This document shows positions 1-7,993 of a stretch of DNA of 36,303 bases, piece after piece (position 1 is the first letter of the stretch; every line of letters begins with the position of its first letter). This DNA comes from Frankiaceae bacterium. Its GTDB lineage: Bacteria > Actinomycetota > Actinomycetes > JAFAQI01. The stretch is from assembly GCA_030840525.1 (NCBI GenBank), contig JAVEEI010000137.1, positions 1 to 36,303 of the forward strand, read 5' to 3'. The notes beneath the pieces are model-generated. The model made no database searches. It was not told the DNA's origin and saw only the letters and a list, made by a program, of their open reading frames with translations. The position numbers and the translations under genes are program-made.

Positions 1-1
1 C

Positions 2-19
2 CCGGACTAACCCGTCCGG
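2..19. other. Short perfect hairpin at the left edge
   Basis: A 6-bp perfect inverted repeat (CCGGAC, loop TAACCC, GTCCGG). The first 13 bases (CCGGACTAACCCG) recur at 3813-3825, on the far side of the three-gene phosphorelay operon. It could be a weak terminator or a regulatory site for a gene beyond the left edge. No U-tract is seen. Confidence 0.3.
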
Positions 20-48
20 CCCAACCCGTCGCCGGGTCCCCGACCGTC

Positions 49-104
49 GACTGTGACGTTTGGGGCGGAATCGACCCGGTAATTACGCCTCGAACGTCAC
101 AGTC
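49..104. terminator. 12-bp inverted repeat downstream of the phosphorelay operon
   Basis: GACTGTGACGTT at 49-60 is perfectly complementary to AACGTCACAGTC at 93-104, separated by 32 bases. It lies 19 bases past the stop codon of the last operon gene (minus strand), so it may end that transcript. The large loop and lack of a T-run are unlike a standard intrinsic terminator. Paired operator half-sites for a gene to the left are an alternative. Confidence 0.35.
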
Positions 105-122
105 AACGAAAGGTGAGGGGGC

Positions 123-1727
123 TCAGCCGGCTACGGCGGTGGGGTTGTCGGCGGCGGCTGCGGCGGGGGCCGGCACGACCCGCGGCAGTACGACGGTGAA
201 GCGGCTGCCCTCGCCCACTGTCGACGTGACGTCGATGACGCCGCCCATCGCCTCGACCAGCCCCCGGCAGATCGACAGACCCAGCCCCACCCCGTGGTCG
301 CGGCGGGTGTCGCCGAGCTCGGCCTGGGTGAACGGCTCGAACAGGTGCGGCAGGAACTCGGTGTCGATGCCGCGGCCCTGGTCGGTGACCCAGACCTCGA
401 CGCCGCGCTCCGAGAACGTCGCGCCGATCTGGATCTCCGAGCCCACCGGCGAGTACTTGCGCGCGTTGTCGACGAGGTTGCCGACGACCTGCTCCAGCCG
501 GACCGGGTCGGCGATCACGACCGGCAGCCCCGGGTCGACCGCCGTCGTCAAGCGGTGCACGCTGTCCGGCACCGAGGCGACGACGTGGTCGACGACCTCG
601 GCGACCCGCACCGGGCCGTTGGAGACGCGCAGTGCCCCACGGTCGAGGTGCGCCTCGTCGAGCAGATCCTCGACCAGCCGGTGCAGCCGCCGCGCCTGCG
701 TCTCGATCCGGTCGAGCAGCCGCGCCTGCTCCTCCTCGGCGAGGCTGCTGCCGCGGCCCTGCAACGTCCGGGCGAAACCGATGACGGCGGTGAGCGGCGT
801 ACGCAGCTCGTGCGACACGTTGGCGAGGAAGCTCGACTTCATCCGGTTGAGCTCCGCCATCCGCTCGACGGTCGCGCGCTCCCGCTCCGAGCGCCGCGCG
901 TTGTCGACGCCGACCGCGACCTGCGCGGCGAGCGCGACCAGGAACGCGTCGGCTTCCTGCTCGGTGCGTTCGAGCAGCAGCGCGCCGGTCGTCACCCCGT
1001 CGGAGGCGAGCGCCGCGAGCACGCACTCGTGCCCGTCGAACTCGGCCCGCCGTACCCGTTCGGGGAAGTCCGGCAGCGTTTGCGGCGGCTTCCAGTCGCC
1101 GCACCGTACGGCGTTCAGCGCGAGCTGCCGGCCGTCGTCGAGCAGGTAGACGGCGGCGGTCGTGGTGCCGGCCATCCGCGACAGCACGTCGACCGCGGCG
1201 TCGAGCACCAGCGGCAGCTTCGACGACGACGACGTCGCCGTCGTCATCGCGATCAGCGCGGTCAGCTCGTTCTGCCGGCGGCGGACGTTGTCGCCGAGTA
1301 CGACGTTGGCCTGCTGCAGCTCGCCGACGAGCTCGGCGTTGCGCATCCGCAGCCAGCGCCGGTCGAGGCCGTTGCGCACCGCGGTGAGCAGGTGCTCCGG
1401 CCGCACCGGTTTCACCAGGAAGTCCTCGACCTTGCCGACGGCGACGAGCGCCGTCTCGGCCGCGGCGTACCCGGTCATCAGCAACACCGGCAGGTCCGGG
1501 TCGGTGGCCTTGATCGTCTCGGCCAGCTCGATCCCGGTCGCGTCCGGAAGCCGCTGGTCGAGGATCGCGAGCGCGACCGGCTCGGCGGCGAGGATGGCCT
1601 GCGCGGCCGCCGCCGTACCCGCGGTCACCGCGGCGATGCCGTGCGTGCCGAGGATCTCCGCGAGGGTCTCGCGCATCCCGGCGTCGTCGTCGACGACGAG
1701 CACCGGCCACGTGGACGGTACGGTCAC
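123..1727 (-). CDS. Receiver-histidine kinase (REC-GAF-like-HisKA-HATPase)
   Basis: A 534-residue cytoplasmic signalling protein. Residues 8-120 are a receiver domain with acidic pair D13/D14, phospho-acceptor D57, T85 and K106. A coiled segment (about 125-160) and a degenerate GAF-like region (about 160-275) follow. The kinase core has phospho-accepting H306 in SHELRTP, then an HATPase domain with N-box (NLVDNARKYSP), G1 (DQGRGID) and G2 (GVGLGLS). There is no transmembrane segment and no DNA-binding output. The start is GTG at 1727; its first base overlaps the stop of the upstream receiver gene in GTGA, so translation is probably coupled. It is the last gene of a three-gene operon. The receiver probably takes phosphate from the membrane kinase or the stand-alone receiver and gates this kinase, but direction of flow is inference. 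What it finally controls is unknown. Confidence 0.9.
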   Translation of the reverse strand: MTVPSTWPVLVVDDDAGMRETLAEILGTHGIAAVTAGTAAAAQAILAAEPVALAILDQRLPDATGIELAETIKATDPDLPVLLMTGYAAAETALVAVGKVEDFLVKPVRPEHLLTAVRNGLDRRWLRMRNAELVGELQQANVVLGDNVRRRQNELTALIAMTTATSSSSKLPLVLDAAVDVLSRMAGTTTAAVYLLDDGRQLALNAVRCGDWKPPQTLPDFPERVRRAEFDGHECVLAALASDGVTTGALLLERTEQEADAFLVALAAQVAVGVDNARRSERERATVERMAELNRMKSSFLANVSHELRTPLTAVIGFARTLQGRGSSLAEEEQARLLDRIETQARRLHRLVEDLLDEAHLDRGALRVSNGPVRVAEVVDHVVASVPDSVHRLTTAVDPGLPVVIADPVRLEQVVGNLVDNARKYSPVGSEIQIGATFSERGVEVWVTDQGRGIDTEFLPHLFEPFTQAELGDTRRDHGVGLGLSICRGLVEAMGGVIDVTSTVGEGSRFTVVLPRVVPAPAAAAADNPTAVAG

Positions 1728-2080
1728 GCAGCCACCGCCCCGGCGAGCACATCGAGCAGGTACGGCGCGGGGAACGGCTTCTGCAGTACGGCGTGCACCC
1801 CGCCCGCGCGCGCTTCGATGAGCCGCTCCTCCAGTGCGTACGCCGTCATCAGCACGACCGGCGGCGGCGGCGCGCCCGACTCGGTCAGCACCGCGACGCC
1901 GTCGCGCCCGGGCATCCGGACGTCCATGAGCACGAGGTCGTAGCCGCCGCGGAGCAGGTGCTCGAGCGCGGTGTCGCCGTTGTTGACCGCGGTCACGTCG
2001 TAACCGGCGCTGGTGAGGATGTCGCTCAGCGTCTCGAGCATCCCCGGCTCGTCGTCGACGAGCAGCAGGTGCAGGCTCAC
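1724..2080 (-). CDS. Single-domain response regulator (CheY/Spo0F-like)
   Basis: A 118-residue protein that is only a receiver domain. Acidic residues D9/D10/E11, phospho-acceptor D53 in LMDVRMP, the MTAY switch threonine and the LQKP lysine are all present, so it should be phosphorylatable. It has no output domain and so resembles phosphorelay intermediates. The start is GTG at 2080, chosen because it overlaps the upstream kinase stop in GTGA; the longer open frame upstream is arginine-rich shadow sequence. Its own stop overlaps the next gene's GTG the same way. Sitting between two kinases, it probably shuttles phosphoryl groups between them (inference). Confidence 0.88.
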   Translation of the reverse strand: MSLHLLLVDDEPGMLETLSDILTSAGYDVTAVNNGDTALEHLLRGGYDLVLMDVRMPGRDGVAVLTESGAPPPPVVLMTAYALEERLIEARAGGVHAVLQKPFPAPYLLDVLAGAVAA

Positions 2081-3744
2081 GACGCGGTCACCTCGGCGCT
2101 GGCGTCGCGCTCGCTCGCCTGCTTCGGTACGGCGACCCGCGGCAGCGTCACGGTGAACGTGGTGCCTTGGCCCGGTGCGGAGACGACGGCGATCTCGCCG
2201 CCGTGCGCGTCGACGATGCGCCGGGTCACGGCGAGGCCGAGGCCGACGCCGCGCGCCTTCGTCGTATAGAACGGCTCGAAGACCCGGCGGCTCACTTCCG
2301 CGTCCATGCCGGTGCCGGTGTCGGTGACCGACAGGTGCAGCCGTGGCCCGTTGGTGGTCAGGCCGACGGTGACGGTGCCGCCTTCGATCATCGCCTGGTA
2401 GGCGTTGCCGATGAGGTTGAGCAGCACCTGGCGCAGCATGTCGCGGTCGGCCGCGAGGAGCACCGGCGGCGCGGGCAGGTTGCGTACGGCGGTGATGCCC
2501 CGCGGCGGCGGCAGCACGGTCAGCGCTTCCTCGACCAGCGCCACCGCGTCGACGTCGGTCGTGACCGGGTCGCGCTGGCGGGCGAACTCGAGCAGGTCCG
2601 ACACGATCACGGTCGCCGCCGAGACCTCGCGCTCGGCAGTGGTCAGGTGCCGGCTCGCCGCTTCGGTCGGGCTGGGGCCCAGGTCGCCGCGGAGCAGGTA
2701 GACGGCGTTGCTGATGACGCCGAGCGGGTTGCGCAGCTCGTGGCCGATGGTCGACGCGAGCTCGCCGATCGCGGCCAATCGCTCGGAGCGGACGAGCTGC
2801 TCCTGCGCGCCGGCGAGCTCGCGCATCGAGTCCTTCAGCTCCTCGGTGCGCTCGTCGGCGACCGCGAGGGCATACTCGCGCCGGCGGGCCAGCGTCTCGA
2901 CGACGACGACGCCGAGCATGCCGACGAGCAGGACCGCGCCGAGCAGGATCCACGGCGTCGCGGTCGCGGCCGAGCCGACCAGCGGGCGGCGCGCCTTCGC
3001 GACGAGCAGCCACGGGTCGCCCTCGCCGACCGGCGACTTCGCCGCGGCGGTGTCGCCGCGCAACGGCGCCTTGAACCCGCCGGTGACCGCGATGAGCTGG
3101 CTCGCGTCCACCCGCGGCACGGCGTACACGGCCGCGACCAGCTCGCTGAACGGCTGCCCCGACGTCGTCGGGTTGGAGACCTTCGGGTGCACGTCGCTCT
3201 CGGCGTAGATGACGTAGCCGGGCAGTGCCGGCGAGGTGTAGGCGAAGCCGAGCTTGCGCGTCTTCGCGTCGCCGCCGAACAGCGGCGTGCTCACCAGCCC
3301 GCCGGTCAGCCCGGCCTTCGCTACCGCGGCCCGTGCGGCGGCGGCGCGCGGGCCGTCCAGCGCCGTCGGGATGGGCGCGCCGGACTGGGCGACGACCTGC
3401 GGCGTCCCGTTCAAGCGGACGAGCGCGATGGTCGCGAAGCCGCCGGGTACGGCGGTGAGGAGCTTGGTGCTGCGGCGGAACGCGCCCGGGTCGGCGCTGG
3501 TCGCGGCCGCCGTACCGGCGAGGGAGGAGAACTCCGAGCGGACCGAGCCGAGCAGGCTCGACACGTAGAGCGAGGCTTCGTCGGTCCGCTGCTTGAGCAG
3601 CTTGTGCTCCTGGTCGGAGACGACGTGCCGGGTGAAAACGAAGCTGGCGGTGGCCAGGCCGGCCACGGCGAGCAGCACGAGCAGCGACAACGGACGCAGC
3701 CGCATCCGCGCAGCCGGGAGGTCGGGCAAGCCGGCAGCCACCAC
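2077..3744 (-). CDS. Membrane sensor histidine kinase
   Basis: A 555-residue kinase. A transmembrane helix at about 18-37 and a second at about 263-284 bracket an extracytoplasmic sensor region of some 225 residues that I cannot assign (CHASE/Cache-like size). A coiled linker (about 290-325) leads to a HisKA domain with H335 in GHELRNPLG, a variant typical of NtrB-like kinases, then an HATPase domain with N-box NLIGNAYQAM, G1 DTGTGMD and FEPFYTTK/GVGLGLA. Start GTG at 3744 is preceded by an AAGGGGG ribosome-binding site; a second GTG is directly adjacent. A 17-bp palindrome lies 16 bp upstream of the start. First gene of the operon; GTGA overlap with the receiver gene. The signal sensed is unknown. 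Confidence 0.9.
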   Translation of the reverse strand: MVAAGLPDLPAARMRLRPLSLLVLLAVAGLATASFVFTRHVVSDQEHKLLKQRTDEASLYVSSLLGSVRSEFSSLAGTAAATSADPGAFRRSTKLLTAVPGGFATIALVRLNGTPQVVAQSGAPIPTALDGPRAAAARAAVAKAGLTGGLVSTPLFGGDAKTRKLGFAYTSPALPGYVIYAESDVHPKVSNPTTSGQPFSELVAAVYAVPRVDASQLIAVTGGFKAPLRGDTAAAKSPVGEGDPWLLVAKARRPLVGSAATATPWILLGAVLLVGMLGVVVVETLARRREYALAVADERTEELKDSMRELAGAQEQLVRSERLAAIGELASTIGHELRNPLGVISNAVYLLRGDLGPSPTEAASRHLTTAEREVSAATVIVSDLLEFARQRDPVTTDVDAVALVEEALTVLPPPRGITAVRNLPAPPVLLAADRDMLRQVLLNLIGNAYQAMIEGGTVTVGLTTNGPRLHLSVTDTGTGMDAEVSRRVFEPFYTTKARGVGLGLAVTRRIVDAHGGEIAVVSAPGQGTTFTVTLPRVAVPKQASERDASAEVTAS

Positions 3745-3759
3745 GGGCCCCCTTCGGGC

Positions 3760-3776
3760 TTAGGACAGTGTCCTAA
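3760..3776. promoter_or_regulatory. Perfect 17-bp palindrome upstream of the sensor kinase operon
   Basis: TTAGGACAGTGTCCTAA is perfectly symmetric around G3768 (8-bp arms). It lies just upstream of the kinase ribosome-binding site and downstream of the hflX stop. Size and symmetry fit a homodimeric repressor operator. A role as a short terminator for hflX is possible but there is no T-tract. The binding protein is unknown. Confidence 0.5.
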
Positions 3777-3787
3777 TTCGAGCAGCG
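3773..3787 (-). promoter_or_regulatory. Motif shared with the EAL gene promoter region
   Basis: CTAATTCGAGCAGCG here matches CTAATTCGGGCAGTG at 7026-7040 in 13 of 15 positions, in the same orientation to its downstream gene. Both lie within 45 bp of the start of a signalling gene. Probably part of a promoter or activator site; its function is inferred only from position. Confidence 0.35.
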
Positions 3788-3830
3788 ACGGGCGCTTTAG
3801 GGAATGGCACAACCGGACTAACCCGGCGGC

Positions 3831-5267
3831 TCAGTGACGGGTGGGCATATCGGTAAATCGGGCTACATCCCCGGCCAACCAGGCAGGTAGCCGGGCCTCC
3901 AGCCGGGTGCCCTCGGCGACGTGCTCGACCGCGTCGACGTGACCGTGCTCGTGCACCTTCGCCACGACGTCGCCGCGGTCGTACGGGACGAGCAGCGAGA
4001 CCGGGACCTCGTACTCCGGCAGCAGCTCGGCGACCCGCAGCCGCAGCGCCTCGATCCCGGCGCCGGTCCGCGCGGACACGCAGACCGCGTCCGGGTGGGT
4101 ACGGCGGATGCGCTCGACCTCGGCCGGGTCGGCGATGTCGGCCTTGTTGACGACGACGAGCTCGCGGACGTCGTGCGCGCCGATCTCGCCAAGCACCTCG
4201 CGCACGGCGGAAAGCTGGCCGGCGGGGTCGGGGTGCGACCCGTCCACGACGTGCAGCACGAGGTCGGCCTCGCCGACCTCCTCCAGCGTCGACCGGAACG
4301 CCTCGACGAGCTGGTGCGGCAGGTGCCGGACGAACCCGACCGTGTCGGCCAGCGTGTAGAGCCGGCCGTCGGGGGTCTCGGCCCGCCGTACCGTCGGGTC
4401 CAGCGTCGCGAACAGCGCGTTCTCGACGAGCACGCCGGCGCCGGTGAGCCGGTTGAGCAGCGAGGACTTGCCGGCGTTGGTGTAGCCGGCGATCACGACG
4501 CTCGGCACCGAGCGGCGGCGGCGTTCCTGCCGCTTGACGTCGCGGGCCGTGCGCATCGCGGCGATCTCGCGGCGCAGCTTCGCCGTCCGCATCCGGATCC
4601 GGCGCCGGTCGGTCTCGATCTTCGTCTCGCCCGGCCCGCGGGTGCCGATGCCACCACCGCCGGCGACGCGGCCACCGGCCTGCCGGGACAGCGACTCGCC
4701 CCAGCCGCGCAGCCGGGGCAGCATGTACTCCATCTGCGCGAGCTCGACCTGCGCCTTGCCCTCGCGGCTGCGCGCGTGCTGGGCGAAGATGTCGAGGATC
4801 AGCGCGGTCCGGTCGATGACCTTGACCTTGACGACCTCTTCGAGCTGGCGGAGCTGGCCCGGGGTCAGCTCGCCGTCGCAGATGACCGTGTCGGCGCCGG
4901 TTGCGACGACGATGTCGCGCAGGTCGCGCGCCTTGCCGGAGCCGACGAACGTCGCGGCGTCGGGCTTGTCGCGGCGCTGGATGAGCCCTTCGAGCACCTG
5001 CGAGCCCGCGGTCTCGGCGAGCGCCTTCAGCTCCTGCAGCGAGGTCTCGGCCTCGTCGAGGGTGCCGGACGTCCACACGCCGATGAGGACGACGCGCTCG
5101 AGCCGGAGCTGGCGGTACTCGACCTCGGTGACGTCTTCGAGCTCGGTGGTGATGCCGGCGACGCGGCGCAGGCCACGGCGGGCGTCGAGCTCCAGCTCGA
5201 TGTCGTCGGCGAGAGTGATGTCCGCGGCCGCGAGGTCGTCCTGCGGCAGGTGCGGTGAGGAAGTCAT
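3831..5267 (-). CDS. hflX: GTPase HflX
   Basis: A 478-residue ribosome-associated GTPase of the Obg-HflX superfamily, known to split or rescue stalled ribosomes under stress. The N-terminal HflX domain (about 60-170) is followed by the glycine-rich linker GGGGIGTRGPGE (about 203-214), a basic coiled helix (about 218-252), and the G domain with G1 GYTNAGKS (261-268), G3 DTVGF (308-312) and G4 NKAD. A C-terminal domain closes the protein. Length is usual for actinobacterial HflX with its acidic N-terminal extension. Start ATG at 5267 has an AAGGA site five bases upstream. It is 22 bp downstream of dapF, in the normal miaA-dapF-hflX order, and is probably co-transcribed. Confidence 0.95.
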   Translation of the reverse strand: MTSSPHLPQDDLAAADITLADDIELELDARRGLRRVAGITTELEDVTEVEYRQLRLERVVLIGVWTSGTLDEAETSLQELKALAETAGSQVLEGLIQRRDKPDAATFVGSGKARDLRDIVVATGADTVICDGELTPGQLRQLEEVVKVKVIDRTALILDIFAQHARSREGKAQVELAQMEYMLPRLRGWGESLSRQAGGRVAGGGGIGTRGPGETKIETDRRRIRMRTAKLRREIAAMRTARDVKRQERRRRSVPSVVIAGYTNAGKSSLLNRLTGAGVLVENALFATLDPTVRRAETPDGRLYTLADTVGFVRHLPHQLVEAFRSTLEEVGEADLVLHVVDGSHPDPAGQLSAVREVLGEIGAHDVRELVVVNKADIADPAEVERIRRTHPDAVCVSARTGAGIEALRLRVAELLPEYEVPVSLLVPYDRGDVVAKVHEHGHVDAVEHVAEGTRLEARLPAWLAGDVARFTDMPTRH

Positions 5268-5289
5268 CAGGTCCTTGAGTGTCGCAGAG

Positions 5290-6105
5290 TCAGCGCGGGG
5301 TGTCGTTCGGATATTCCCCGCGGTAGGTGAGTACGGCGGGGCCGCTGAGCAGGACCTCGCCGTCGTCGCGCCAGGTCACGGTGAGCCGGCCGCCGGGCAC
5401 GTCGACGCCGTACGACGCCCGCTCGCCGCGGGCCGCCATCACGGCGACGGCGGCCGCGCACGCGCCGGTGCCGCACGAGCGGGTCTCGCCGACACCGCGC
5501 TCGTGCACGCGCATCCGGATGCTCGCCTTGGTGGCCGCGGCCGCGGTCGCGTCGACGAGCTCGACGTTGACGCCGTCGGGGTACGCCGCCGGCGGGTCGA
5601 CCGCTGGAGTCACGGACAGGTCGGCGGTGTCGATGTCGAGGTCGGGGTCGGCGACGACGAGGTGCGGGTTGCCCATCGACCAGCCGGACGCCGCCCACCA
5701 GCGCTCGCCGAGCTGCACCTTCGCGTCGGGCAGCCGCTCGGCCCGGCCCATCCCGACGGTGATGTCCCCGGCGGCCGGGACGGTCACCGTCTTGACGCCG
5801 GCGCGGGTACCGACGAGCAGGTCGCCCGGCTCTTCCAGGCCGCTGTCGACGAGGTAGCGGGCGAACACGCGGATGCCGTTGCCGCACATCTCGGCGACGC
5901 CGCCGTCGGCGTTGCGGTAGTCCATGAACCAGCGCGGGTCGGCCTCGGTCGGCGCGGCCACGCGGACGACCGCGAGGACGCCGTCGGCGCCGATGCCGCG
6001 CCGCCGGTCGCACAACGTACGTACGGTTTCGGCGTCGAGGCCGTCGGCGCCGTCGGGCAGCAGCACGAAGTCGTTCTCGGTGCCGTGACCCTTGACGAAC
6101 CGCAC
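5290..6105 (-). CDS. dapF: Diaminopimelate epimerase
   Basis: A 271-residue cytoplasmic, cofactor-independent racemase that converts LL- to meso-diaminopimelate for lysine and peptidoglycan synthesis. Both catalytic cysteines are visible: C74 in EMCGNGIR and C211 in RSCGTGAC, and the N-terminal KGHGTENDF motif is intact. The two halves show the expected internal pseudo-symmetry. Start is GTG at 6105, opening with MRFVKGHG as in actinobacterial homologues. Upstream lies an EAL gene only 37 bp away, which separates dapF from its usual neighbour miaA. All expected residues are present. Confidence 0.95.
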   Translation of the reverse strand: MRFVKGHGTENDFVLLPDGADGLDAETVRTLCDRRRGIGADGVLAVVRVAAPTEADPRWFMDYRNADGGVAEMCGNGIRVFARYLVDSGLEEPGDLLVGTRAGVKTVTVPAAGDITVGMGRAERLPDAKVQLGERWWAASGWSMGNPHLVVADPDLDIDTADLSVTPAVDPPAAYPDGVNVELVDATAAAATKASIRMRVHERGVGETRSCGTGACAAAVAVMAARGERASYGVDVPGGRLTVTWRDDGEVLLSGPAVLTYRGEYPNDTPR

Positions 6106-6142
6106 GCCTTTCAGCGTATGCGCCCTGCCCGGCGGCGGCGGG

Positions 6143-6997
6143 TCAGGTGAGCGGGTGCAGCGTGCGGTCGGCGCGCGGGGTCGGGACCCGGCCGGAGCCC
6201 TGCCAGCCGGTGCCGTGGGCGAGCATCAGCCGGGCCTGCTCGGCCCGCTGCGGCCCGCTGAAGAGGTAGCCGAGCGCGCGGTCGCAGCCCAGCTCGCACA
6301 GCCGGGCGCCTTCCGCCCACGACTCGACGCCCTCGGCGACGACGCGGATGCCGTGCGCGTGCGCGAGCTCGATCACCGACGACACGATGGTGTCGTTCTC
6401 GAGGTCGTTGCCGACGCCGCGGACGAACGACTGGTCGAGCTTGACCGCCTCGATCGGCAGCTCGCCGAGCGTCGACAGCGAGGAGTACCACGTGCCGAAG
6501 TCGTCGAGCGCGAGCGCGACGCCGGCGTCGCGCAGCTGCGCCAGCAGCGCCGCCGTGTGCCGGCTCCCGCCGCCGATGCCCTCCTCGGTGACTTCCAGGC
6601 CGAGGACGCCGGGCGCCAGCGCGCTGTCGTGGATCAGACCGAGCAGGCGGTCGACGAAGTCGGCGTCGAGCAGCTGCGAGCCGGAGACGTTGACCCACAT
6701 CTGCCGGCGCGTCCCGTCGACGGTCGGCGGCAGCGGCCGCCAGGTCTCCAGCTCGGCGACACAGCGTTCGAGCACCCACCAGCCGAGCTTGGGCATGAGC
6801 CCGGCGCCGTCGGCGACGGCGAGGAAGTCGGCCGGCCAGAGCAGCCCGCGCTGCGGGTGCTGCCAGCGCAGCAGCGCCTCCATGCCGACGACCGCGCCGC
6901 TCGCGAGGTCCACCTCGGGCTGGAAGTGCAGCACCAACGCATCGGTGTCGAGGGCGCGCGACAGCGCCGGGACGAGATCGAGGTCGAGACTCGGCAT
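6143..6997 (-). CDS. EAL-domain c-di-GMP phosphodiesterase
   Basis: A 284-residue protein that is almost entirely one EAL domain; the family hydrolyses c-di-GMP to pGpG. Visible catalytic or metal residues: E40 in EALLRW, N103, E135 in LEVTE, D165/D166 in DDFGTWYSSL, K186 and E222 in AEGVE. Two deviations: the glycine of DDFGTGYSS is W170, and the conserved glutamine before GYLF is L242. It may therefore be a slower or altered enzyme, or a c-di-GMP receptor. No GGDEF, PAS or membrane domain is attached. Start ATG at 6997 has a GAGGA site. It sits between miaA and dapF, a place where actinobacteria normally have no gene, so it looks like an insertion into the operon. It shares an upstream motif with the phosphorelay operon. 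Confidence 0.9.
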   Translation of the reverse strand: MPSLDLDLVPALSRALDTDALVLHFQPEVDLASGAVVGMEALLRWQHPQRGLLWPADFLAVADGAGLMPKLGWWVLERCVAELETWRPLPPTVDGTRRQMWVNVSGSQLLDADFVDRLLGLIHDSALAPGVLGLEVTEEGIGGGSRHTAALLAQLRDAGVALALDDFGTWYSSLSTLGELPIEAVKLDQSFVRGVGNDLENDTIVSSVIELAHAHGIRVVAEGVESWAEGARLCELGCDRALGYLFSGPQRAEQARLMLAHGTGWQGSGRVPTPRADRTLHPLT

Positions 6998-7025
6998 GCG
7001 TGCTCCTCGTGGGCGCGAGAATCCG

Positions 7026-7040
7026 CTAATTCGGGCAGTG
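7026..7040 (-). promoter_or_regulatory. Upstream motif of the EAL gene
   Basis: CTAATTCGGGCAGTG matches 3773-3787 in 13 of 15 bases. On the coding strand it reads CACTGCCCGAATTAG and starts 43 bp before the EAL start codon. It suggests that the EAL gene has its own promoter and shares a regulator or sigma factor with the sensor-kinase operon. Which one is unknown. Confidence 0.35.
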
Positions 7041-7078
7041 TGCGGCCCCGGAGCACTCCCCGGTATGGCCCGAACGGC

Positions 7079-7993
7079 CTAGTTTTTCCCGTCGGCCAGC
7101 GCGGTGGCGGCCGCGACGAGGTCGGGCCGCACGGCGTCGAGCCAGTGAATGCGCGGGTCGCGGCGGAACCACGAGCGCTGCCGCCGGACGAACCGTCGGG
7201 TCGCCGCTTTGGTCGCCGCGGCGGCTTCTTGCTCGGTGGTCGCGCCTTCGAGCATCGCCAGCACCTGCTGGTAGCCGAGCGCCCTGGAAGCCGTACGTCC
7301 GTCTTGCAACCCGAGGGGTACGAGGCCGCGGACCTCCTCGACGAGCCCGGCCGCGAACATCGTCGCGACCCGGTCCTCGACCCGCCGGTCGAGTGCCGCG
7401 TCGTCGAGGTCGAGCCCGACCTGTACGGCGTCGTACACCGCTTCGTACGAAGGGAGAGCGGCGGTGAACGGGCGGCCGGTGAGCTCGACGACTTCGAGCG
7501 CGCGGACGACCCGCCGGCCGTTCGACGGCAGGATCGCCGCGGCCGCGGCGGGGTCGCGCGCGGCCAGCCGCTCGTGCAACACCGCGGAGCCGGCGGTCGC
7601 CAGCTCGGCTTCCAGCGCGGCACGCAGCTCGGGGTCGGTGCCGGGGAACTCGATCCGGTCGAGCGCGGCCCGGACGTAAAGGCCGCTGCCGCCGACGAGC
7701 ACCGGTACGGCGCCGCGCGCATGCAGCTCGTCGATCACGGCGCGCGCCCGCTGCTGGTACTCCGCGACCGACGCCGGATACGTGACCGGCCAGATGTCGA
7801 GCAGGTGGTGCGGCACGTCGGCGCGCTCGGCGGCGGTGACTTTCGCGGTGCCGATGTCCATGCCGCGGTAGAGCTGCATCGAGTCGGCGTTGACGACCTC
7901 GCCGCCGATCGCTTTCGCGATCGCGATGGCGAGCGCCGACTTGCCGGTCGCGGTCGGGCCGACGACCGCGACGACCCGTCGTGCTAGCGCCAT
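7079..7993 (-). CDS. miaA: tRNA dimethylallyltransferase
   Basis: A 304-residue enzyme that transfers a dimethylallyl group to N6 of A37 in tRNAs reading UNN codons, making the substrate for MiaB. The P-loop GPTATGKS is at residues 12-19, followed by DSMQLYRGMDIGTAK, the HHLLD substrate segment and VGGSGLY; the C-terminal helical region includes the RRQRSWFRRDP tRNA-binding stretch. Start ATG at 7993 overlaps the end of the dioxygenase-like gene by 10 bp. It forms a tight cluster with miaB two genes upstream. Length and motifs are standard. Confidence 0.95.
   Translation of the reverse strand: MALARRVVAVVGPTATGKSALAIAIAKAIGGEVVNADSMQLYRGMDIGTAKVTAAERADVPHHLLDIWPVTYPASVAEYQQRARAVIDELHARGAVPVLVGGSGLYVRAALDRIEFPGTDPELRAALEAELATAGSAVLHERLAARDPAAAAAILPSNGRRVVRALEVVELTGRPFTAALPSYEAVYDAVQVGLDLDDAALDRRVEDRVATMFAAGLVEEVRGLVPLGLQDGRTASRALGYQQVLAMLEGATTEQEAAAATKAATRRFVRRQRSWFRRDPRIHWLDAVRPDLVAAATALADGKN

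Noticed and set aside
294-1943. Long plus-strand open frames opposite the two kinases
   Set aside because: Low-complexity Arg/Asp/Val-rich translations that mirror the minus-strand kinase genes; no start context or family features.
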